A DNA stretch of 46,493 nt from Microbacterium azadirachtae (lineage in GTDB: Bacteria; Actinomycetota; Actinomycetes; Actinomycetales; Microbacteriaceae), in NCBI RefSeq assembly GCF_000956545.1, contig NZ_JYIT01000055.1, positions 1-46,493 on the forward strand, in the 5' to 3' direction. Below the pieces are notes generated by a model. That model was not told where the DNA came from, made no database searches, and was given only the letters and a program-made list of their open reading frames with translations. Of the stretch, positions 22,721 through 29,870 are shown one piece after another (positions within the stretch are counted from its first letter, which is position 1; the number at the start of each line of letters is the position of its first letter). A program made the translations under genes and the position numbers.

Positions 22721-24456
22721 GGTGTCGATTCGGTTCCGATCAGTTCAGGCTCAGAGGGTTCCATCGCGGGCGGCAGCGGCGTGGCCGCGTACATCGCCCT
22801 GATGGACTCGATGAGGTGCTTCGCGCGGATGGACAGACGACCCGTGGGCGTCTGCAGCCGGCCCTTGGTGACCAGGATCCCCAGATCCGCGCCCTTCCAA
22901 CGGTAGTCGCCCGGCCCGTAGATCCGCAGGAAGAACGACTCGGACTCGTTTCCGAGCAGGTGCCAGTCGAGATCCCCCTGCGAGAACGCGAGGCGGCCAT
23001 AGGCGTCGAAGACGTACCGTCCGGTCGGGGGCGCCACGTCGATGTGCTCCACCGTCGCGTCGGTGTGCTTGATGATCATGTGGCTCCACTGGTCGGCCGC
23101 GGCGAGCTCCTCCCAGCGGTCGTTGATCTCGTCGACGTCGAGGTCGAACTCGACGCCGGAGTACTCCAGCAGGTGGAACAGGAACAGCGGGATGTCGGCG
23201 TAGGCCCCCGCGGTGACGTTCGTGATGGCGGAGGCGCCGGAGATGCGCGGGTTCAGCTCGCCGAGGTAGACGTCGCCGGTGTCGGTGTCCAGCAGCACGT
23301 CGACCTCGAAGAAGCCGCGGTACCCCTCCGCGCCGAGCCGGTCGCCGAGCGTGCGCACGAGCCGCGCGGCCGTGCGCCGGGTGCGCTCGTCGAGGACGTC
23401 GGGGAACATCTCGTTGCCGGCCCAGCCGCCGCGGTAGGGGGTCAGGTCCTTGTGGCCGGTGATCTCCGTCATGAACGGGCCCACGATGGTGCCGTGGCGG
23501 GTGAGCACCGCCTCCACGGCGATCGGGCGGTTGTTGATCCTCTTCATGACCTTGAGCTCGTGCCCGACGATGTCGTCCTCGTGCTTGGCGAAGGAGGCGG
23601 CATCGGTGACGAAGTAGGTGGTCTTGCCGGAGTCCCCGTACGCGGTCTGCACGACCAGGTCGGATCCGAGTCCCGCCTTGGTGGCCTGCTCCTGCAGATC
23701 CTCGTAGGAGCCGGCCGTCGTGATCACGTGGGGGACGCTCGGCACGCCGACCGATTCCGCGATGCGGGTGGTCACCATCTTGGAGTCCAGGTGCTCGCGC
23801 AGGGCGGCCGACGGCAGGATCAGCTCGTAGCCGAGCTCCTCGCAGATGGCCTCGGTCTCCGCGTCGAAGAACACCATCGCGATGCGCGGCCGCTCTCCCG
23901 CGGGCGTGAGCCGTGCGATGTGCGCGCGCACCTCGTGGTGGCGCAGCAGCCAGTTGTTGATCTCCTCGCCGCTCTGGAACTCGATGTACGGCTTGTGGAT
24001 CGGGCTGAACACCCGGGGGTGCGCGCCCTGCCAGCCGTCGTAGTACGTGATGTACGAGAACCCCCGCACCCAGCGGTCCAGGCCCAGCAGGTTGAACGCC
24101 GAGGCGCCCAGGAAGAAGATCGGCGCGCGGTTGGTGCGGAAGAAGTGCCGGATCTCCGACATGTTGCGCAGGCCGTGGGAGCGTGCCGGCTTCTCGCCGG
24201 GCGCGGTCTCCGGATCCAGCGTGGGCAGCGCCACCGGAAGCGGGTTGGTCGCCGGCCCGGCGGTCGTGGCGGAGCTCGGCACGGGCTTGCGGGCCCGGGA
24301 GCGGGCGGCGCCCGTCTTCCTGGGCGCTGCGCCCGCCGCGTCCTTCTTCGCGAGCGAGGCGCTCGACGCACGTCTGCGAGGCGACGGTGTGACGGCTTCG
24401 GATGTCTCCTCGGCCGGGGTCTGCGCCGACCCCGGGTCCTTCTGAGTGCGTGCCAC
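22717..24456 (-). CDS. ATP-grasp ligase (biotin-carboxylase-like), unknown substrate
   Basis: 579 aa. Residues 1-95 are low-complexity and rich in Ala, Pro, Lys and Arg, likely disordered. The ATP-grasp fold follows: KMVTTRIAESVGVPSVP (about 226-242), glycine-rich loop QTAYGDSGKTTYFV (270-283), IAVEAVL, and metal-binding GFFEVDV (Glu384) with GELNPRISGASAITN (Glu400, Asn402). ATP-grasp enzymes join a carboxylate to an amine or thiol via acyl-phosphate. No biotin-carrier or carboxyltransferase gene is near, so a true biotin carboxylase is unlikely. GTG at 24456 has GGAGAGGA upstream; ATG at codon 99 is an alternative. Divergent from purM; coupled by ATGA to the serine hydrolase. Confidence 0.85.
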   Translation of the reverse strand: MARTQKDPGSAQTPAEETSEAVTPSPRRRASSASLAKKDAAGAAPRKTGAARSRARKPVPSSATTAGPATNPLPVALPTLDPETAPGEKPARSHGLRNMSEIRHFFRTNRAPIFFLGASAFNLLGLDRWVRGFSYITYYDGWQGAHPRVFSPIHKPYIEFQSGEEINNWLLRHHEVRAHIARLTPAGERPRIAMVFFDAETEAICEELGYELILPSAALREHLDSKMVTTRIAESVGVPSVPHVITTAGSYEDLQEQATKAGLGSDLVVQTAYGDSGKTTYFVTDAASFAKHEDDIVGHELKVMKRINNRPIAVEAVLTRHGTIVGPFMTEITGHKDLTPYRGGWAGNEMFPDVLDERTRRTAARLVRTLGDRLGAEGYRGFFEVDVLLDTDTGDVYLGELNPRISGASAITNVTAGAYADIPLFLFHLLEYSGVEFDLDVDEINDRWEELAAADQWSHMIIKHTDATVEHIDVAPPTGRYVFDAYGRLAFSQGDLDWHLLGNESESFFLRIYGPGDYRWKGADLGILVTKGRLQTPTGRLSIRAKHLIESIRAMYAATPLPPAMEPSEPELIGTESTP

Positions 24457-24654
24457 GATGGTCCTCTCCATTCGCGAAGGCGCGGCCTCGTTGCCGCGCT
24501 GCAGAGTTCTCTCGGGATCGGGGGAGTCAAGTAATACCAGTTCTCCCGCGGCAGCACCAGAGCCGGGGGCGGCCCCCCCGGCAGCGGTCGGGGCGGTCCC
24601 GGCGCGGGGCGACGGCGGAGTCCGACGCCGGGCGCCGGCACAGCCGCCCGCCGG

Positions 24655-24666
24655 TAGGATTGCCTG
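24655..24666 (+). promoter_or_regulatory. Leaderless-type -10 of the purM operon
   Basis: TAGGAT at 24655-24660, six bases, then GTG at 24667. Confidence 0.6.
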
Positions 24667-25782
24667 GTGTCCTCCCGCACCTATGCTGAGGCCGGCGTCG
24701 ATACGGCTGCCGGCGATCGCGCCGTCGAACTCATGAAGTCCGCCGTCCGTGCCACGCACGGACCCGAGGTGCTCGGCGGGGTCGGCGGATTCGCCGGTCT
24801 CTTCGACGCCTCGGCCCTGCTCGGCTACCGCCGGCCGCTGCTCGCCTCGAGCACCGACGGCGTCGGCACGAAGGTCGCGATCGCGCAGGCGATCGACAAG
24901 CACGACACGATCGGCCACGACCTCGTCGGCATGGTCGTCGACGACATCGTGGTCGTAGGCGCGAGGCCGCTGTTCATGACCGACTACATCGCCTGCGGCA
25001 AGGTCGTGCCCGAGCGCATCGCCGACATCGTGCGCGGCATCGCGGAGGCCTGCGAGCTCACCGGAACCGCCCTCGTCGGCGGCGAGACGGCCGAGCACCC
25101 CGGCCTGCTCGGCGTCGACGACTACGACGTCGCGGGCGCGGCGACCGGCATCGTCGAGGCCGACCGGATCCTGGGCTCGGAGCGCGTGCAGGACGGCGAC
25201 GTCGTGCTCGCCCTCGCCTCCAGCGGCCTGCACTCCAACGGCTACTCGCTCGTGCGCCACATCCTGGCGAAGGCCGGCATCGGCTACGGCGACCGCTCCG
25301 ACGAGCTGGGCACCACATGGGGCGAGGCGCTGCTCACCCCGACCCGCCTGTACACGACGCCGCTGCTCGGGCTCACCGAGCGCTTCGAGGGCGCGGTGCA
25401 CTCGCTCAGCCACGTCACCGGCGGCGGCATCGCGGCCAACCTGGCGCGCGTGCTCCCGCAGGGATCCTGGGCCGAGGTCGACCGCTCCACGTGGTCGCCG
25501 GCCCCCGTGTTCCGCGTGCTGAGCGACATCGCCGGCACCTCGCTGGAGTCCAGCGAGGGCACCTGGAACCTCGGCATCGGCTTCCTCGCGGTCGTCGACG
25601 CCTCGTCCGCCTCCGCGATCGCCCAGGCGCTCACGGCCGGCGGCATCGACACCTGGCAGGTCGGGACGGTGCGGCTCGACGCCGTCGCCGCGCGCCCGGC
25701 CGGCGAATTCGAGCAGGGCGCCAAGGGCGTCGACGGCGGTGCCGTGCGCCTGGTCGGCGCCTACGCGAACGGAGCGAACTGA
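24667..25782 (+). CDS. purM: Phosphoribosylformylglycinamidine cyclo-ligase (AIR synthetase)
   Basis: 371 aa: FGAM + ATP gives AIR, step five of IMP synthesis. Typical order: YAEAGVDTAAGDRAVELMK, the GGVGGFAGLFD strand, LLASSTDGVGTKVAIA (ATP-binding Asp/Gly segment), HDLVGMVVDDIVVVGARPLFMTDYIACGK, ALVGGETAEHPG, SGLHSNGYSLVRHI and ITGGGI-type VTGGGIAANLARV. Start GTG at 24667 with TAGGAT six bases upstream. First gene of a purM-purF-MFS operon; purF follows after five bases. Confidence 0.97.
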   Translation: MSSRTYAEAGVDTAAGDRAVELMKSAVRATHGPEVLGGVGGFAGLFDASALLGYRRPLLASSTDGVGTKVAIAQAIDKHDTIGHDLVGMVVDDIVVVGARPLFMTDYIACGKVVPERIADIVRGIAEACELTGTALVGGETAEHPGLLGVDDYDVAGAATGIVEADRILGSERVQDGDVVLALASSGLHSNGYSLVRHILAKAGIGYGDRSDELGTTWGEALLTPTRLYTTPLLGLTERFEGAVHSLSHVTGGGIAANLARVLPQGSWAEVDRSTWSPAPVFRVLSDIAGTSLESSEGTWNLGIGFLAVVDASSASAIAQALTAGGIDTWQVGTVRLDAVAARPAGEFEQGAKGVDGGAVRLVGAYANGAN

Positions 25783-25787
25783 CCCCC

Positions 25788-27347
25788 ATGTGCGGCATCG
25801 TCGGAATGGTCGGGCACGCCCCCGTCAATCAGGACATCTACGACGCGCTCCTGCTGCTGCAGCACCGCGGGCAGGACGCGACCGGCATCGCCACCGCCGA
25901 GCCGAACGGGGTCATGCACCTCGCCAAGGCGCAGGGCATGGTGCGCGAGGCGTTCCGCACCCGCGACATGCGGTCGCTGCTCGGCAACGTCGGCCTCGGA
26001 CACGTGCGCTACGCGACGAAGGGCACCGCGTCGAGCGAGGAGGAGGCCCAGCCGTTCTACGTGAACGCGCCGTACGGCATCATCCTCATCCACAACGGCA
26101 ACCTCACCAACACCCGCGAGCTGACGGCCGACATGGCGCAGCGCGACCGCCGCCACCTGAACTCGTCGAGCGACACCGAGCTGCTGCTCAACGTGCTCGC
26201 CCACGAGCTGCAGACCACGACGTCGACGGTCGACCTCGACTCCGAGCGCATCTTCGAGGCGGTCGCGCGCACGCACGAGCGCATCGAGGGCGCCTACGCG
26301 GTGATCGCGATCATCGCGGGCTACGGCCTGCTCGCGTTCCGGGATCCGTTCGGGATCCGTCCGCTGATCCTCGGCAAGCGCATCCGCCCTTCGAGTGCCT
26401 CAGGGACCCCTTCGAGTGCCTCAGGGACCCCTTCGAGTGCCTCAGGGACCCCTTCGAGTGCCTCAGGGACCCCTTCGAGCGCCTCAGGGACCGACCGGGA
26501 AGAGTGGGTCGTGGCGAGCGAGTCGCTCGTGCTGGAGAACGGCGACTACGAGGTCGTGCGCGAGATCGCGCCCGGCGAGGCCGTGTTCATCGCGAACGAC
26601 GGGACGCTGTTCTCGAAGCAGTGCGCGGCGGATCCGACCCTCGCCCCCTGCGCCTTCGAGTACGTGTACCTCGCGCGTCCGGACTCGGTCATGAACGGCG
26701 TCTCCGTGTACGAGTCGCGCCTGCGCATGGGCGACCGCCTTGCCGACACGATCGCCAAGCACGTGCCGCTGGACGAGATCGACGTCGTCATGCCGATCCC
26801 CGACTCCTCGCGCCCCGCCGCCATGGAGGTCGCCCGCAAGCTCGGCAAGGAGTACCGCGAGGGCTTCTACAAGAACCGCTACGTGGGCCGGACGTTCATC
26901 ATGCCGGGCCAGGCGGTGCGCAAGAAGAGCGTGCGCCAGAAGCTCAACGCGATGTCGACCGAGTTCAAGGGCAAGAACGTGCTGCTGATCGACGACTCGA
27001 TCGTGCGCGGCACCACGTCGAAGCAGATCATCCAGATGGCCCGCGACGCGGGCGCCGCCTCGGTGATCTTCGCCTCCGCCGCGCCGCCGATCCGGCATCC
27101 GCACGTGTACGGCATCAACATGCCGTCCAAGCACGAGCTCATCGCGCACGGCCGCACCATTCCGGAGATCGCCGAGGAGCTCGGCGCCGACCGGCTCGTC
27201 TACCAGGAGGTCGACGACCTCAAGGCGGCGATCACCGAGGGGTCCGAGCTCACCGACCTCGACCTGAGCCCCTTCGACGGGCGGTACGTGACGGGAACCG
27301 TGACGGCGGAGTACCTGGCCTGGCTCGAGGGGTCGCAGACCTCGTGA
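25788..27347 (+). CDS. purF: Amidophosphoribosyltransferase with internal repeat insert
   Basis: First committed enzyme of purine synthesis: PRPP + glutamine gives phosphoribosylamine. 519 aa. The N-terminus is MCGIVGMVGH, so Cys2 is the glutaminase nucleophile after Met removal and there is no propeptide, as in Escherichia coli rather than the [4Fe-4S] type of Bacillus. Other marks: LQHRGQDATGI, HVRYATKG, HNGNLTN, and the PRPP loop NVLLIDDSIVRGTTSKQ. Odd feature: residues 201-235 are five copies of PSSASGT, encoded by a five-fold 21-bp tandem repeat (26388-26492). They fall between the IRPLILGKR strand and EEWVVASES, a surface turn in the E. coli enzyme. Frame is kept, so the protein is probably active. 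Overlaps the next gene by GTGA. Confidence 0.96.
   Translation: MCGIVGMVGHAPVNQDIYDALLLLQHRGQDATGIATAEPNGVMHLAKAQGMVREAFRTRDMRSLLGNVGLGHVRYATKGTASSEEEAQPFYVNAPYGIILIHNGNLTNTRELTADMAQRDRRHLNSSSDTELLLNVLAHELQTTTSTVDLDSERIFEAVARTHERIEGAYAVIAIIAGYGLLAFRDPFGIRPLILGKRIRPSSASGTPSSASGTPSSASGTPSSASGTPSSASGTDREEWVVASESLVLENGDYEVVREIAPGEAVFIANDGTLFSKQCAADPTLAPCAFEYVYLARPDSVMNGVSVYESRLRMGDRLADTIAKHVPLDEIDVVMPIPDSSRPAAMEVARKLGKEYREGFYKNRYVGRTFIMPGQAVRKKSVRQKLNAMSTEFKGKNVLLIDDSIVRGTTSKQIIQMARDAGAASVIFASAAPPIRHPHVYGINMPSKHELIAHGRTIPEIAEELGADRLVYQEVDDLKAAITEGSELTDLDLSPFDGRYVTGTVTAEYLAWLEGSQTS
26388..26492 (+). repeat. Five-copy 21-bp tandem repeat inside purF
   Basis: Units start at 26388, 26409, 26430, 26451 and 26472. 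Each begins CCTTCGAG and ends CTCAGGGACC; only the fifth differs, by one base (silent, AGT to AGC). It begins exactly at codon 201 and encodes seven residues per unit. The unit resembles the dispersed CCTTCGACAGGCTCAGG-type repeats I know from intergenic regions of actinobacteria. Confidence 0.97.
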
Positions 27348-28693
27348 CGGGCGATGACCGGCCCCTGAGGAACTCGGAGGTCCGGCCGCTCTGGCGCGGG
27401 CGGGCACTGGCGGTGCTCGGCATCGTGCTCGTCGCGTTCTCGCTGCGCTCCGCGGTGGCGTCGCTGTCGCCGGTCGTCGACCACGTGGCGCGGGACTTCC
27501 CGATGCCGTCCGCCGTGGTGGGCCTGATCGGCACCGCGCCGCCGGTGTGCTTCGCCCTGTTCGGGCTGCTCACGCCGCTCATGGAGCGTCGCCTGGGCCT
27601 GGAGCGGGTCGCCGTGATCGCGCTCGGCGCCGTCACGGTCGGGCTCGTCGCCCGCGGTCTCGCCGTCGACTCGTCCACCCTGCTCATCGCGACCGCCCTC
27701 GTGTTCGCGGGTGTCGGGATGGCGAACATCCTGATGCCGCCGCTCGTGAAGAAGTACTTCCCCGACCGGCTCGGGCTCATGATGACGCTCTACACGACGG
27801 TCATGGCGTTCTCGACGTTCCTGCCGCCGCTCGTGGCGGTCCCCGCGGCCGACGCGGCCGGCTGGCGGGTGTCGCTGGCGATGTGGGCGGTCTTCGCGCT
27901 CGCCGGCACCATCCCGTGGATCGTGATGCTGCTGCGCTCCCGCACCGAGGCCGCGGCGGCCGCAGCCCCGCCCGCCGAGTCGGGGGATCCGGTCGCGGCA
28001 GGATCCGACCGGCTGTCGTTCGAGGACGCCACGGCCCTGTCCACGGGGCCGATCGTCACCGCGCCGTCGAGCTCCCGGGTGTTCTCGCGCCTGGCCCGGA
28101 TCCCCTTGGCCTGGACCCTCGCGGGCGTCTTCGGCACCTCCGCGAGCATGGCCTACACCGCGTTCGCCTGGCTGCCGACGATCCTCGTCGAGCACGCCGG
28201 CACGACGCCGCAGCAGGCGGGCCTGCTGCTCTCGCTGTTCGCGTTCACGGGTCTGCCCGCGTCGCTGATCGTGCCCGTGCTGATCGTGCGCTTCCGCGCG
28301 ACGACCGCGCTGTACGTGATCGGCGCTCTCGGCGCCGTCGTCGGCCTCCTGGGCCTGCTGCTCGTGCCGGCGCCGTCGATCGTGTGGCTGTGGGTGCTGC
28401 TGTACGGCCTGGCGGGCCTGCTGTTCCCCCTCGCTCTCGTGCTGATCAGCATCCGCGCCCGCGAGCCGGAGACGGCGGTGGCCCTCAGCGGCTTCGTGCA
28501 GAGCACCGGCTACGTGCTCGCGGCGGTATTCCCGTTCCTGCTCGGCGTGCTGCACACCACGACCGGCGGCTGGCAGGTGCCGCTCATCGTGCTCACCGCG
28601 CTGCTCGTGGCCTCGATCCCCGCCGGCGTCTATGCCGGGCGGCACATCACCGTCGAGGCGGCGTGGGAGCGCCGCCACGGCCGGATCTGGTAG
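27344..28693 (+). CDS. MFS transporter, CynX/NimT-like
   Basis: 449 aa with about 12 membrane helices and a central cytoplasmic loop rich in Ala, Ser and acidic residues (about 205-245). The first helix segment (VLVAFSLRSAVASLSPVVDHV) and the absence of drug-efflux motifs match the cyanate-permease/CynX family, some members of which move small organic acids or nitroimidazoles. GTG at 27344 overlaps the purF stop (GTGA), so it is coupled to purine genes; purine-like or small-molecule export is a guess. Its last 47 bases overlap the convergent metallophosphoesterase gene. Confidence 0.88.
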   Translation: MTGDDRPLRNSEVRPLWRGRALAVLGIVLVAFSLRSAVASLSPVVDHVARDFPMPSAVVGLIGTAPPVCFALFGLLTPLMERRLGLERVAVIALGAVTVGLVARGLAVDSSTLLIATALVFAGVGMANILMPPLVKKYFPDRLGLMMTLYTTVMAFSTFLPPLVAVPAADAAGWRVSLAMWAVFALAGTIPWIVMLLRSRTEAAAAAAPPAESGDPVAAGSDRLSFEDATALSTGPIVTAPSSSRVFSRLARIPLAWTLAGVFGTSASMAYTAFAWLPTILVEHAGTTPQQAGLLLSLFAFTGLPASLIVPVLIVRFRATTALYVIGALGAVVGLLGLLLVPAPSIVWLWVLLYGLAGLLFPLALVLISIRAREPETAVALSGFVQSTGYVLAAVFPFLLGVLHTTTGGWQVPLIVLTALLVASIPAGVYAGRHITVEAAWERRHGRIW

Positions 28694-29870
28694 CACCGGG
28701 ACTCCGCCACCCTGAGAACGGTCGCACGCTCTCCGACGGGGTCAGCGTCTCCGCGAGCACCAGGGCGCCGTCGAGCGTGCGCATCTCCAGGCGCAGGGCC
28801 TCGGGATCCGCCCGCACATCGATCCAGGTCGCGGCCTCGGGGGACGCGGCGTCCAGGTCCGGGCCGCCGGCGACGACCTGCGCGTACGGGAACGTCGCGT
28901 CCGCGGGGATCAGGGCGGGCTCATGCGTGTGGCCGGAGACGATCAGCTGCGCGCCCCACGCGACCAGGGCATCGTGCCAGGCGTCGCGGCTCATCCGGCT
29001 GAACCAGTCGTACCCGTCGCGGTCGTAGTCGGCCGGGGTCTCGTCGGTCCAGCGCAGCGGGATGTGGCAGAACACGAGACGGTACGGGGCATCGCGGATC
29101 TCGGGCCGTGCGATCTCCTCACGCAGCCAGTGCGCCTGCTCCGCGCGCAGCGGCTCGAACGCGACCCGTCCCCGGAAGGTCGGATGCGCATCGGGCTTGT
29201 CCTCGCCGGTGTGCAGGAAGACGCACGCCACGGGGCCGATCCGCACGGCGGAGAAGGGCCGGCCATCCCGCATCGCCACGTAGTCCTGCAGCTGGAACGC
29301 CCAGTCGCCGCGCACGTCGTGGTTGCCGATCGTGACCTCGAGCGGCCGGTCGGCGCTGATGTCGCGCTGGGCGGGGGAGAGCACGGTGCTCACGAACTCG
29401 CCGGGTGTGGTCCAGTCGTTGCAGAGATCCCCGTTCCAGACGAGGAGGTCGACCGCGGGCGTCTGCGCGTCGAGCGCACGGATCGTGTCGTCGCGCTGAT
29501 GCGTGTCGTTCCACACCGCGATCCGGGCGCTCTCGGCGGATCCGTCCGCCAGGCGCACCGTCTTCCAGGCGCTCACGTGCTGCGCACCGGGCGCGGCGAC
29601 CGCGTCGGTCACGGCGCGCACCTGCACGGTCGCGCCGGGGCGGAACCCTTCGGTGCGCACGCGCAGCACGTGATCGCCCTGCGGGGTCATGCCGAACGCG
29701 TCCATGCGCGCCTCGCCCTCGCCGTCGTCGGTGCGCCACTCCAGCCGGCCCCGGCTGAGCCGGCTCACCGCCCACACCCCTTCGAAGCCGTCCGGGCGCA
29801 CCGCCATGATCACCAGCGGGCTCGTCACGAGCTCGCTGTCTGCGGTGGACGCGCGGGGGGCGGGGGTCAT
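28647..29870 (-). CDS. Calcineurin-like metallophosphoesterase
   Basis: 407 aa, no signal peptide. An N-terminal domain of about 110 residues looks like a beta-sandwich (VRTEGFRPGATVQVRAV). The catalytic domain carries the five metal-site blocks in order: VWNDTHQ, WNGDLCND, IGNHDVRG, FCHIPL and SGHTHE. Family members hydrolyse phosphomono- or diesters with two metal ions. The ATG overlaps the stop of the DUF5054 gene (ATGA) and has AGGAGA upstream, so the two are co-translated. The C-terminal 16 or so residues (Arg/Pro/Gly-rich) are encoded over the end of the MFS gene and look like read-through of an ancestral stop. Confidence 0.88.
   Translation of the reverse strand: MTPAPRASTADSELVTSPLVIMAVRPDGFEGVWAVSRLSRGRLEWRTDDGEGEARMDAFGMTPQGDHVLRVRTEGFRPGATVQVRAVTDAVAAPGAQHVSAWKTVRLADGSAESARIAVWNDTHQRDDTIRALDAQTPAVDLLVWNGDLCNDWTTPGEFVSTVLSPAQRDISADRPLEVTIGNHDVRGDWAFQLQDYVAMRDGRPFSAVRIGPVACVFLHTGEDKPDAHPTFRGRVAFEPLRAEQAHWLREEIARPEIRDAPYRLVFCHIPLRWTDETPADYDRDGYDWFSRMSRDAWHDALVAWGAQLIVSGHTHEPALIPADATFPYAQVVAGGPDLDAASPEAATWIDVRADPEALRLEMRTLDGALVLAETLTPSESVRPFSGWRSPGATRSGRGGAPTPPRR

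Noticed and set aside
22717..24456. Biotin carboxylase subunit
   Set aside because: Only the ATP-grasp part is shared; no carrier or carboxyltransferase genes are nearby.
24457..25413. Upstream extension of the ATP-grasp frame
   Set aside because: Antisense to purM; residues are unlike any ATP-grasp N-terminus.
26388..26492. CRISPR array
   Set aside because: The repeats are directly joined without spacers and lie in frame within purF.
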